From an uncultured Bacteroidales bacterium (GTDB taxonomy: Bacteria; Bacteroidota; Bacteroidia; Bacteroidales; UBA932): 24,821 bases of DNA. The notes under the pieces are model-generated. The model saw nothing but the letters and a program-made list of their open reading frames with translations. It searched no databases and was not told where the DNA came from. Positions 1 through 8,913 of this stretch are shown here, one piece after another. The translations under genes were made by a program, and so were the position numbers. The DNA is taken from contig UQYV01000049.1 of the NCBI GenBank assembly GCA_900545245.1, forward strand, positions 1-24,821, read 5' to 3'. Within the stretch, counting starts at the first letter, position 1. Every line of letters begins with the position of its first letter.

Positions 1-113
1 GATGAGAAAATAAATATAGACCATAAAGATATACAAATTGTTCAAGTTATTTTTTTACGATTACTAAGCAAGCGTTAAGAAACATAAGAGAATAACACAA
101 AACGACTAAAACT
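1..113. other. AT-rich leader upstream of the lipoprotein cassette
   Basis: This is non-coding, AT-rich sequence before the small peptide gene at 114. The best -7-like match is TATTTTTT at 49-56, which lacks the final G of TAnnTTTG and has no convincing -33 partner. I therefore do not call a promoter. Transcription may start here or enter from outside the window. Confidence 0.4.
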
Positions 114-263
114 ATGAACAAAATAGAGTATGCAGCGCCGGAACTGCTTGTCACTCCGGTATTTACAGAAGCCGGCTTCGCCACCTCACAGGGGGGGGCA
201 GGCTATAGCGCCACAGAAGGCACCGAGAACATGACTCATGACGGGGCATATACGACACTTTGA
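114..263 (+). CDS. Small 49-residue peptide upstream of the lipoprotein cassette
   Basis: The ORF runs from ATG 114 to TGA 261-263 and encodes 49 residues. It begins MNKIEYAAPELLVTP and continues with a Gly/Ser/Thr-rich tail. There is no signal peptide or membrane segment. The N-terminal pattern, a short basic start followed by Y-x-x-P and a hydrophobic stretch, resembles the many tiny unannotated ORFs that precede lipoprotein genes in Bacteroidales; that resemblance is from general knowledge and was not searched. The ORF lies in the same frame as the 276 lipoprotein gene, with only 12 nt between its stop and that ATG, so translational coupling is plausible. It contains an unbroken run of eight G at 191-198. 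Gain or loss of one G would replace or truncate the tail. Function is unknown, and the ORF could be a leader peptide rather than a functional protein. Confidence 0.6.
   Translation: MNKIEYAAPELLVTPVFTEAGFATSQGGAGYSATEGTENMTHDGAYTTL
191..198 (+). repeat. G8 homopolymer inside the small peptide gene
   Basis: Eight consecutive G fall in codons 26-29 of the 49-residue ORF. A one-base slip in either direction leads quickly to a new stop codon. This could be a contingency tract, a sequencing-prone site, or chance. Confidence 0.6.
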
Positions 264-275
264 GTATCGAAAGCC

Positions 276-2603
276 ATGAAAGTGAATTATATGATATCCA
301 CAGCAGCCGTCCTCGCGGCGCTGCTCACCGTCTCCTGCACCAAGGACTTGCAGGAGAATACCACTGTGTCCGGAAAAGACTCGGACAAGGTTACACTGCT
401 CATCGCCGCTGACGAAGTGACAAAAACCACATTCGGCGTGAATGGTTATGAAGTTAAATGGGAAAAGGACGACCAAATCGGAATTTTCATCGCATCTTCA
501 TCCACGAATGTTCCGGCATCGCTGATAAGAGACGAGGCGGGCAAGGCATATTTCGCAGCGAAAGTCTCTAACTATAATGCAGGAGACCAACTATGCGCAT
601 ATTATCCATATGCAGAAAATGCAGGCAAAGATGTCTCAAAGGTCACTCTAAAAGTTCCGTACATCCAGACTCAGACAGCTCCAAACATTTTCAATGGTTC
701 CAACAACCCGATGGTTGCTGTTCCGGAAACTCTTCCCGGGGCTGGAGCCGCAGTGGAGCAGCCTTTGAAATTCCGCCACATCGGCGCTGTTCTCGAATTT
801 GACATCACCGGAGTTCCTGCCACCGAAAAACTCAAATCCGTGCAGTTTGTTTCAAGCAACGGTTTTCCTGCCACGGACAACAGCATCTATGACCTGACTT
901 CCGTAACTGAGGCTGGAGATTTGAACACAGTAGCCGGAACCTACTACAAGAGCGTAACCGTATCTCTCAAAGACGGCGGTTTCACTCCTGGACAGTCAGC
1001 CAAAGTCTATATGACGCTCGTTCCGGGCACCTACATCGGCAATATCTACATCTCGACGGACAAGAACCTCTATCGCTACGCGGACAAGACCATCGAAGCG
1101 AACCGAGCCGCCGTAAAGCCCATCAAGGCCGACCTTTCAAGCAGCAGTGCCGACAAGTCCAAAGAAATCAAATCCGCTCTTGACTACGAGGTCTTTGCAA
1201 TGGCGGTCAATGCCGGAGATTATTCCGCTTGGGTTGATGGCGATGGCGAAGTCAAGCTTGGTGCAGATATTTCCACACCGACCTATTTCACCCGAATCCA
1301 GAAGGTCTGGACCGGCAAATTCAACGGGCAAGGCAACACGATTAAACAGGATGCCAGCGTCGTCCCTCTGTTCACCGTCATCAGTGAAGGTGCATCAGTT
1401 TCCAAGCTCGTACTTGAGGGCAGCAAGAAATCGATGGCAAATGCCGGCGGTTACGGCTCCGCTGCTGTTGCGCAGATAAACAAAGGTACGATAGAGAATG
1501 TAACCAATAAGATGGTGACGGATCTCAATGTTACGGGCGGCTCAGCCATTGCCGGAATGGTCAAGTGTAATGGCGGGACAATGAGAAACTGTGTGCAGGA
1601 AGGAAGCATAACAGTGAATGCAAATATTTCTGCGATGACTACGCTTTATGTCGGTGGTATAGCGGCTTTTGCTTCGGATGCTGATGAAGTCTCGACTTCC
1701 AAGGCAGTCGGGCGGTTTGAGAACTGCACAAATGCGGCAGAGATAAATGTTAGCAGAACAAGTACCAAAGCTGCGTCTCTGGCAAAATTTGCAGTTGGTG
1801 GAATCTGTGCGATAGTTCATAAAGGCTCGAAGGATGGATACTCTGTATTCTCAGTTTGCCATAACACTGGCGATATCTCGGTTGCTGATAAGGATAAAAC
1901 CTCTTCTAACGGAGCTGTTGCTATGGGTGGAATAATCGGAAGAATATCGAATTATTATACTCCAAATACATCTAATCAAATTGCCCTAAATATTACGGAG
2001 GGTTACTATGTGAAGATTGAAAACTGCACCAATACCGCTGTGTTAGAAAATGCTTCGTATAGTACGGCTCCATTGATAAGCGGACAGAGCGGCGCCCGTG
2101 TCGGTGCCACTGGCGGAATTGTTGGGTATGCAAATGGTCTTAAAGCAAAATCTATTGATATAATAGGATGTACAAATACCGGAAGGCTCCTCGGAGGCTA
2201 TGCAAAGAATTGCTTGCTCGGCGGAATCTGTGGCCAGACAAACTATGCCAACATCGAAAATGCGATTGTGAAGGTCGAATTTGGCGATTCAAGTCTGTCT
2301 TCCTCAGATCCCCAGTTTTCAGCAGTCGGCGGCATTGTAGGCTCGTCACTGAACACATTGACTGTCAAGGATAGCTTCGTTGATATTTCCGGCTCGCTCA
2401 CTCCGACTCCTGTTGGCATCGGAGTCCTTCAAGGATTTGTCAAGTCCGGCACCCCGACATACACCGGCATTCAGATAAGGGCAAATCTGACTTACAACAA
2501 AGGCGCGGGAAAACTCGAAGTCACGCAGGAAACCGTCGGAAACGCCGCACTTTATTGTCCGAAGACATTGAATACTTCCGGTATCACATATTGGAACAAA
2601 TAA
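276..2603 (+). CDS. Fimbrillin-like lipoprotein with GLUG-type repeats (775 aa, copy 1)
   Basis: This is a predicted envelope lipoprotein, probably on the outer membrane. The signal peptide ends in the lipobox LTVSC, with the lipidated Cys at residue 21. Residues about 38-290 resemble the fimbrillin/Mfa-like fold of Bacteroidales adhesins, including WEKDDQIGIFI and a YYPY block. Residues about 300-380 are a linker domain with GEVKLGADI and FNGQGNTI. Residues about 380-725 carry repeated GG-I-x-G and NC-x-N-x-G/A-x-I motifs, as in GLUG-type beta-solenoid repeats (for example VGGIC, MGGII, TGGIVG, LGGICG). The protein ends ITYWNK. It is a clear paralogue of the next gene, with identical length. 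ATG 276 is chosen; ATG 291 would also keep the signal peptide. The likely role is adhesion or surface glycan binding, inferred from fold only. Confidence 0.85.
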   Translation: MKVNYMISTAAVLAALLTVSCTKDLQENTTVSGKDSDKVTLLIAADEVTKTTFGVNGYEVKWEKDDQIGIFIASSSTNVPASLIRDEAGKAYFAAKVSNYNAGDQLCAYYPYAENAGKDVSKVTLKVPYIQTQTAPNIFNGSNNPMVAVPETLPGAGAAVEQPLKFRHIGAVLEFDITGVPATEKLKSVQFVSSNGFPATDNSIYDLTSVTEAGDLNTVAGTYYKSVTVSLKDGGFTPGQSAKVYMTLVPGTYIGNIYISTDKNLYRYADKTIEANRAAVKPIKADLSSSSADKSKEIKSALDYEVFAMAVNAGDYSAWVDGDGEVKLGADISTPTYFTRIQKVWTGKFNGQGNTIKQDASVVPLFTVISEGASVSKLVLEGSKKSMANAGGYGSAAVAQINKGTIENVTNKMVTDLNVTGGSAIAGMVKCNGGTMRNCVQEGSITVNANISAMTTLYVGGIAAFASDADEVSTSKAVGRFENCTNAAEINVSRTSTKAASLAKFAVGGICAIVHKGSKDGYSVFSVCHNTGDISVADKDKTSSNGAVAMGGIIGRISNYYTPNTSNQIALNITEGYYVKIENCTNTAVLENASYSTAPLISGQSGARVGATGGIVGYANGLKAKSIDIIGCTNTGRLLGGYAKNCLLGGICGQTNYANIENAIVKVEFGDSSLSSSDPQFSAVGGIVGSSLNTLTVKDSFVDISGSLTPTPVGIGVLQGFVKSGTPTYTGIQIRANLTYNKGAGKLEVTQETVGNAALYCPKTLNTSGITYWNK

Positions 2604-2676
2604 TCTGCTCCCCTCACTTTTCTGAAATATAGAGGAAAAGGTTCACCTAAAAAACGGAAAATAATAATATAACAAC

Positions 2677-5004
2677 ATGACAACCAAAAACATACTGAAA
2701 GCATTGGCAGCGACGGCAATGACGGCCGCGCTGCTCGGATGCAACAAGAACGAACCGGAAAATCCGGACGGGCCGGCTTCTAAGCCGCTTCCGGATGAAA
2801 TATCCCTGAGTTTCGCTTCCCCTGTGGGAGTGGAGACTGTCGGCGTATTCATAACCGGCGTCAAGGCTACGGAAAATGTCCCGGCAAAACTCTCCGCGGA
2901 GACATCACGCTACGAAACAAAAGTGAACACATTCGCCGAGGGAGACAAACTCTTTGCCTACGCTCCATATTCGACGGAGGTGACCTCGCTCGATAATATT
3001 GCCTTCACAATTCCATCTGAACAGAGCGTTCCGAAGAGCGGTGAACGCAATCCTGAGCTCACCATCGCGGTGGCAGGTCCCGAGACTCTTCCTGCCCCGG
3101 ATGAGAGCGTGAGCCTTGAAAATCCGGTGATATTCAGGGATATAACCCCATGTGTGGAGTTTAGCGTCAGCGACGCATCAGGCGCACATGCCTCCGAGAC
3201 TGTCCAGAGCATCAGTTTCATTTCCAGTGGAACCGCTTTGGCCGGGAAGCTTGTCTATGACATCACAGGCGAAACACCTGTTGTAAAAAATGCCGACCTC
3301 GGTGAAAAGTCAGTAACCGTGATTCCAGAAATCGTCAGCGAGTTGGGGACAGGAAAAACTATCTACATCGCGCTCTTGGCTCCGGGCAGCTACACCGGCA
3401 AGGCCATTGTCGAGACCAGCGCCGCAAGATACACCTTCGAAGAAATCTCCGTTGAAGCAAAGGTGGGCGGAACCTCCGCGGTTACAGAGCTTGACCTCGC
3501 GAAGGCTTCTCTCAAGGAAATCACCACAGAGATGGGCTGGAAGGCCTTTGCCAACGCCGTTGACAAAGGCGACTACTCCGTATGGAAAAACACTGATGGC
3601 GAGGTGAAACTCGGTGCTGACATTGAGGTCACCACGAGTCTCCAAAGGGTCGGCGCCACCAAGGAACCTCACGACTGGGACGGCATCTTCAATGGTCAGG
3701 GGCATAAAATAATCCAGCACGAGACCACGGTTCCGCTTTTCACCGTCATCGCAAAGGACGGCGTAGTCGAGAATCTTGTGCTTGAGGGTGAACTCAAGAA
3801 GGCTTCCTACCCTTCAGGCCCGAGCACGGCGGCTGTCGCCCAATATAACCGCGGAACAATCAGAAACATCATAAATGGCATAGAAATCAATCTTACGGAC
3901 ATCAACGAGCCCTATATGATTGGCGGAATAGTCATAATGAACGGAGGACTCATTGAGGACTGCCAGCAGAAGGGCAACATAAATGTTGCGTACAATGTTT
4001 CTAAGGCTCAGATTGTCACCTATATAGGCGGACTTGCCTGCTTTGCCGCAGATGCCGCCGAATATGCCAAGGACATGTCAAAGATAAGCGTCGGCACATT
4101 CCGCAACTGCACCAACACCGGAAACATCACCGTGAACAAGGCCGGAGCTGCCAAGTCCTATCTTAACAAATTTGCCATCGGAGGAATCTGCGCCATCGTT
4201 CAGAACGGAACTGCGTCTGCATATCCTCTCTTCGAGGGCTGTCGCAATGAGGGCGCCATCGTCAGAAAAGACGACTCCAACGGCTTCAACTCTTGTTCGG
4301 CAATCGGAGGAATCGTTGGCCGTGCCGCAAACTATTATCAGCTCAAAGCCGGCGGTGCCTTTGATGTGGATGGCTACAATGTCTATCTTCAGATACGCGA
4401 CTGCCACAACACCGGCGACATCGAATGCTCCGCATTCCTCACTCAAGGGTGGAGTGATGGTAAAGCCACGTCTTGCGCCCGAATGGGAGTCACAGGCGGC
4501 ATAATCGGCTATGTAAACGGCTTTGCCGACAGCCCGGCGCTCATTTCCGGCTGCACAAGCAAATCCACGCTCCGCGGCGGTCATATAAATCAGTCCGTAA
4601 TCCTCGGAGGTATTGCCGGAATGACATCCCACGCTACGATTGAGAATTGTTCTGCTGAAACGAAGTTTGAGGACAGTTCCCTTGAGCTTGATGCTCTGAA
4701 ACTTGCCGCTGTGGGTGGCGTTATCGGTCACCTGCGTCACAACAGCAGCATTACCGGCGGACAATACTCTGTGGAAATCGCTCTTCCCAAGACAGAAATT
4801 CCATACTTAGGAGTCGCTGCCGGTGGCTGTTACTCCAATGGCGCGGCATCACAGGCCCTCAGCATAACGGGTACCAAGTTCTGTGGAAGTATAGCTTACA
4901 AGGGATTCGAGCCCGCAATGGCCATAACTGCTGAGAATCTGAATGACTACCTCATCTCGTTCGGAAACTGCGACACCGAAGGCGTTTCATTGTGGACCAA
5001 ATAA
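2677..5004 (+). CDS. Fimbrillin-like lipoprotein with GLUG-type repeats (775 aa, copy 2)
   Basis: This is a second predicted surface lipoprotein, with lipobox ALLGC (Cys 22). It shares a domain order with the preceding protein. The fimbrillin-like region (about 40-275) includes AYAPY and a conserved ALLAPGSYTG block that matches LVPGTYIG in copy 1. The linker has GEVKLGADI and FNGQGHKI. GLUG-type repeats from about 375 to 725 include IGGIVI, IGGICAIV, IGGIVG, TGGIIGY, LGGIAG and VGGVIG. The C-terminus VSLWTK matches ITYWNK of copy 1. The N-terminus lacks the WEKDDQIGIFI segment, so copy 2 is shorter there and longer elsewhere, yet both total 775 residues. The gap from the upstream gene is 73 nt, with no TAnnTTTG box, so cotranscription is likely. 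The ligand is unknown. Ancient tandem duplication is the simplest origin. Confidence 0.85.
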   Translation: MTTKNILKALAATAMTAALLGCNKNEPENPDGPASKPLPDEISLSFASPVGVETVGVFITGVKATENVPAKLSAETSRYETKVNTFAEGDKLFAYAPYSTEVTSLDNIAFTIPSEQSVPKSGERNPELTIAVAGPETLPAPDESVSLENPVIFRDITPCVEFSVSDASGAHASETVQSISFISSGTALAGKLVYDITGETPVVKNADLGEKSVTVIPEIVSELGTGKTIYIALLAPGSYTGKAIVETSAARYTFEEISVEAKVGGTSAVTELDLAKASLKEITTEMGWKAFANAVDKGDYSVWKNTDGEVKLGADIEVTTSLQRVGATKEPHDWDGIFNGQGHKIIQHETTVPLFTVIAKDGVVENLVLEGELKKASYPSGPSTAAVAQYNRGTIRNIINGIEINLTDINEPYMIGGIVIMNGGLIEDCQQKGNINVAYNVSKAQIVTYIGGLACFAADAAEYAKDMSKISVGTFRNCTNTGNITVNKAGAAKSYLNKFAIGGICAIVQNGTASAYPLFEGCRNEGAIVRKDDSNGFNSCSAIGGIVGRAANYYQLKAGGAFDVDGYNVYLQIRDCHNTGDIECSAFLTQGWSDGKATSCARMGVTGGIIGYVNGFADSPALISGCTSKSTLRGGHINQSVILGGIAGMTSHATIENCSAETKFEDSSLELDALKLAAVGGVIGHLRHNSSITGGQYSVEIALPKTEIPYLGVAAGGCYSNGAASQALSITGTKFCGSIAYKGFEPAMAITAENLNDYLISFGNCDTEGVSLWTK

Positions 5005-5044
5005 TCCCGAAAAAGAAATACACATTTGCGAAACTTGAATTAGT

Positions 5045-6850
5045 ATGAGATATTCCTCAGCAATACTTTTCATTCTCACTTCCTCTCTTGTTCTCGGCTG
5101 CTGCAAAACAGAGCGGCAGTCGGCGGAGAGCGATGTGCGAATCTCTTGGGACAGAACGACATACACGGAACATACTTCTGCACATGTCAGCTCATGCAGC
5201 GAAGAAGTCGGCACCATAACCCCGTTCACCGAAGAGAACCTCTACTATCCGAGAATCAAACGCCTCTCCGACGGCTCTCTCCTGATGTCCTTCGAAAACG
5301 ACCATTTCGGCTGGGACCTTTATACCCGCAGGAGTGAGAACAACGGCCGCACATGGTCCGACGCGGTGATGCTCACAAAGACCCATCCGGCGACCTCCAC
5401 CGTAGGCGACGACTTCAAGACCTATGTGAACCCCGACTTTATCGAGCTTCAGGACGGTCGCATAATGCTTGCCTATCAGTGGCGCTACAAGCTGGGCTAC
5501 AACGACTTGCCTAACACCAACGTCAATTGCGGCATAGAGATTATGTTCTCGGACGACTTCGGGCGCACATGGGGCAAGGCACAGCCGGTCTATGTCGGCC
5601 GCTGCTGGGAACCGGCCCTTCTCCAACTTCCGTCCGGCGAAATCCAGATGTTCATAACCTCATCACAGGAGCTCATAGACGGCATGTCAGCGCCCCAGGT
5701 TGTCATCATCCGTTCATTTGACGGCGGAAAGACCTGGCAGGGAAAGTCTGTCTGCGACATCGATGACAACGAGACCATCTCCCGCACCCGCGACGACCGC
5801 TCCACCTACGACGGAATGGCGACGGGTGTGTGCCTCGACGACAATGCCGGAATAGCCATCCCTTACGAGGTCTGGCACGGCAAGTGGGTGGTGGACCAGT
5901 CGCCCTACATCGTCAAAACCGACATGGAGACGAACTGGCACGGAGACCATGCTGCCATACGCGCCCACGGAGGACCGGAATGGCCTGCCAAGAAACAGAT
6001 TAACAAGGACTTCTACGGCTACGGCCCCTATAGTGCAAAACTCACGACAGGCGAGGTCCTTGTCCTGAGCAACGGCACCTACAAGGGAGAGCAGGGCATC
6101 TGGGTGTTCATCGGCGACAAAAAAGCCGATAACTTCCGTAATCCGACATCTCCTTTCGACGGCTACTGGGGGTCGATTGACTGCATAGGTGAGAACTCCG
6201 TGATTGCAACAGGCACTGTCAAGTACCGCAAGGACGGCAGTGTACGTGGGCTCGTCCGCTCCGAGATAGGCCGTCTGAACCGCTCCAAGACTCTTGCGAA
6301 GGGCGACCGCGAACTGCAGGGAATAGCCTCTTTCAACCGTGAGAACAACGATTTCTGGTTCCTCGGACACAGTTTTCCATCTTCCGTGTATGCGGATTTC
6401 GGATATGACGACGATAATTTCATTTTATATTCCTACCTTTACGATTCTGTTCTGACAGCACTGACGACCGAGAATTCCGATGCCGTGGAAATTCTTCTTG
6501 CGAGGGACGGACAGCCGCAGCGGAAGGTCGTTGTGAACGGAAGAGGCGCGTATAAGGTTTATGTGGATGACAATATCGCGTGGAAGCCTATAGCTTGGGG
6601 AGTTACGAACGAAGTTGAGGTTGCGGGCACATTGAACAACGACACTGACAAGGATTTGGGATATTCTGTGAAACTCCGCGTTCCTTGGGAGTGTCTGGGC
6701 GGGAAACCGTCGGGCGGGGAGAAAATCCGCTGCCATCTGCGTCATCACTACAAGGCGAAGACCTCCGAAAAACCGGCGTGGAGCATCGAGGACGTCGAGG
6801 GCGAGAACACGGACTATCCGTCCGAATGGTTGAGCCTCACACTGAAATGA
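5045..6850 (+). CDS. Sialidase-fold (Asp-box) lipoprotein with CBM9-like C-terminus, copy A
   Basis: This is a predicted surface exo-glycosidase or glycan-binding lipoprotein. The signal peptide ends VLGC, with Cys 19 or Cys 20. A six-bladed sialidase-type propeller is indicated by YYPRIKRLSDGSLLMSF (about 67-83), which resembles the arginine-containing first blade of GH33/GH93-like enzymes. Three Asp-boxes support this: SENNGRTW (97-104), SDDFGRTW (169-176) and SFDGGKTW (224-231). A conserved WEPALLQLPSGEIQ block lies near 188-201. Residues about 460-601 look like a CBM9/DOMON-type beta-sandwich. The gene starts 40 nt after the preceding lipoprotein gene, so it is probably in the same operon. 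Substrate cannot be assigned: sialic acid, arabinan and other sugars use the same fold, and catalytic residues were not verified. Confidence 0.82.
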   Translation: MRYSSAILFILTSSLVLGCCKTERQSAESDVRISWDRTTYTEHTSAHVSSCSEEVGTITPFTEENLYYPRIKRLSDGSLLMSFENDHFGWDLYTRRSENNGRTWSDAVMLTKTHPATSTVGDDFKTYVNPDFIELQDGRIMLAYQWRYKLGYNDLPNTNVNCGIEIMFSDDFGRTWGKAQPVYVGRCWEPALLQLPSGEIQMFITSSQELIDGMSAPQVVIIRSFDGGKTWQGKSVCDIDDNETISRTRDDRSTYDGMATGVCLDDNAGIAIPYEVWHGKWVVDQSPYIVKTDMETNWHGDHAAIRAHGGPEWPAKKQINKDFYGYGPYSAKLTTGEVLVLSNGTYKGEQGIWVFIGDKKADNFRNPTSPFDGYWGSIDCIGENSVIATGTVKYRKDGSVRGLVRSEIGRLNRSKTLAKGDRELQGIASFNRENNDFWFLGHSFPSSVYADFGYDDDNFILYSYLYDSVLTALTTENSDAVEILLARDGQPQRKVVVNGRGAYKVYVDDNIAWKPIAWGVTNEVEVAGTLNNDTDKDLGYSVKLRVPWECLGGKPSGGEKIRCHLRHHYKAKTSEKPAWSIEDVEGENTDYPSEWLSLTLK

Positions 6851-6898
6851 TGACTGCCGCAGGAAAGAATATGTCGGAACGATAGAAATGTGAAAGAA

Positions 6899-8773
6899 AT
6901 GAAAAGATATATGTCAATAAGCCTTGCGGTCGTTTTAGCCGCAGTGTCAATATCAGCCTGCCAGACGGAGAAGAATCCGTCGTCTCATGGAAACGGCGGC
7001 ACGAATAGCTCGGTTCCCAAAAAACTCGAACTGACTTCTTTTTCCCGGCTGAATCAGGGAAAGGATGAACTAAACTCTCATGCAGCGGACTGGAAACTGT
7101 CGTCGCTGAAGATGGACTACAGGACATTCGTCAGCCTCGGCTCCGGCGTCACGACCACTCCGGAGCCGACCTACGGGCGTATGATACGGCTTCAGGACGG
7201 CAGCTATATCCTTATGTGTCAGGACCGTGCGGACCACTACGGAAATGGACGGAATGTCTATTGGGCGACGAGTCCGGACATGAAGGAATGGACGGCGAAG
7301 GGAGTATTGTTCAAATCGCGTACGGTGACTAACGGGCTTGGGAACGAGGACACAAGGATGTACACCAATGGAAACGGATTCGTCAGGAAAAATGGTGACA
7401 TCTTGCTGTTCGCCTCCTACCGCAATGCCAAGTCCTATGGCAACTACAATTGCCGCTACGAGCACGGCATCGAGATGATTCGCAGCACTGACGGCGGAAA
7501 GACTTGGAGCCAGCCTTACGAAATCCATCATGGTCCGAACTGGGAGGCGATGATTCTCGAACTTGCCACCGGTGAACTCCAGTGCTTCTTCTCCGAGTCC
7601 CGTCCGTGGATTTCAGGCAGCCACTCCGGCACTTCCATGGTGCGCTCGACCGATGGTGGCATCACGTGGACTCCGTCTGTGAAAAATGCTGACCCATTGC
7701 GGATTATACGTCATACCTGGTACAGCAAACAGCAAAACAAATGGCTGTTTACCGACCAGATGCCGGCGCTTGTCATTCTCAACGGCAGCAATCAGTTTGC
7801 CGGCGCTTTCGAGTCGGCTTATGTCAATGACGAAACCGGCAAACACTTCAAAATTGCTTTCGCCTGGTCTCCGAAGGACGGAAAGTGGGATTATATCACC
7901 GGCGATGAGGGCAATGGCAGCGGCTTCGATGTCAAGTCCGCAAAAGTCGGCCCGGCGGAACGTGCTCTTGACCTCTGGGTAGGAGTCGGTCCGGACCTCA
8001 AGCAGTTCCCTTCCGGCGAGACGGTTCTCACTTATACGGACACGCAGCCCTATCAGCGTATGCGCATCGGTGACTCCGAGGCCCGCAACTGGAACGAGCC
8101 TTTCATCTCACTTCCGGGAGTGAAGGGCAGCTGGGGCGCGATGTGTATGAAGAACAATCATGAGGTCGTGGCATTGATGCGAAATAGTGCTGACGCATCC
8201 GATGTGAAGATGGCGATGGCAAGTCTTTGCCTTAACCACAACATCAAGGCGTCCTCGCATTCCGTCAAGGTCGATGGCGACAACGCTGACTGGCTTCCTA
8301 CGGACGAGGCTCTCTTTGTCGGCTCCAAATGTCAGGCACAAGCGACTCTTCGCTGCTCCGCCGATGCCGACAATATCTATTTCCTCATAGAATGTCTCGA
8401 CGAGAACGTCTCCAAAGACGACTATGTGCAGGTTTTTCTCGCTCCTGCGGACCAGACTACGCTGAACACCAAGTCTTTCCGTGCAAAGATCGGTCTTTCA
8501 GGGCTGCGCAACCAGGGCGGCTATGCCGGCGGATGGCTTGAGCAGGACAAGGGAACTTCCGCGGCGGTCAGCTACGACGCGACGCTCTCATCCAAATCCG
8601 ACACCGACAACGGCTGGCTCGCCGAGATTGCGGTACCGCGCTCTGCAGTGAATGTCATCGGCGGAAAGCTGAAGCTGAACTTTGCGCTCTTTGACGTTGA
8701 GGGAGGCGAGGATGCCGTGGTTTCGACCGGCGAGAAGAATCCGCAGTATTGGATCACAGTATCTGGGCTTTAA
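6899..8773 (+). CDS. Sialidase-fold (Asp-box) lipoprotein with CBM9-like C-terminus, copy B
   Basis: This is a paralogue of the preceding gene. I chose ATG 6899 because it gives a compact lipoprotein signal (MKRYMSISL...ISAC, Cys 21). A GTG at 6890 would add three residues. The propeller region includes TYGRMIRLQDGSYILM (about 91-106), two clear Asp-boxes STDGGKTW (196-203) and STDGGITW (250-257), and a WEAMILELATGELQ block that aligns with WEPALLQLPSGEIQ in copy A. Residues about 450-624 form a CBM9-like domain, starting near VDGDNADW and containing DNIYFLIECLDENV. Product: predicted surface glycan-active lipoprotein, substrate unknown. It starts 48 nt after copy A. The two proteins have diverged strongly outside the motif blocks, so they probably act on different linkages or ligands. 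Confidence 0.82.
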   Translation: MKRYMSISLAVVLAAVSISACQTEKNPSSHGNGGTNSSVPKKLELTSFSRLNQGKDELNSHAADWKLSSLKMDYRTFVSLGSGVTTTPEPTYGRMIRLQDGSYILMCQDRADHYGNGRNVYWATSPDMKEWTAKGVLFKSRTVTNGLGNEDTRMYTNGNGFVRKNGDILLFASYRNAKSYGNYNCRYEHGIEMIRSTDGGKTWSQPYEIHHGPNWEAMILELATGELQCFFSESRPWISGSHSGTSMVRSTDGGITWTPSVKNADPLRIIRHTWYSKQQNKWLFTDQMPALVILNGSNQFAGAFESAYVNDETGKHFKIAFAWSPKDGKWDYITGDEGNGSGFDVKSAKVGPAERALDLWVGVGPDLKQFPSGETVLTYTDTQPYQRMRIGDSEARNWNEPFISLPGVKGSWGAMCMKNNHEVVALMRNSADASDVKMAMASLCLNHNIKASSHSVKVDGDNADWLPTDEALFVGSKCQAQATLRCSADADNIYFLIECLDENVSKDDYVQVFLAPADQTTLNTKSFRAKIGLSGLRNQGGYAGGWLEQDKGTSAAVSYDATLSSKSDTDNGWLAEIAVPRSAVNVIGGKLKLNFALFDVEGGEDAVVSTGEKNPQYWITVSGL

Positions 8774-8913
8774 ATCATCTTTTTGGTCTATATTCGTTTT
8801 CTCATCGGTCGCATACGCCCGGTATGCTCCCTCTTCAAAGACAAATCTATCCTCAAAAATCTGATTCAAAGCCTGTTAGGTCATCTTGTTTGTTTTTAAA
8901 TAATTGAAAAAGT

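Noticed and set aside
4078..4764. 228-residue open frame on the - strand inside the second GLUG lipoprotein
   Set aside because: It is antisense to a clear repeat protein with conserved motifs, and its composition is the mirror of the GG-I-G repeats.
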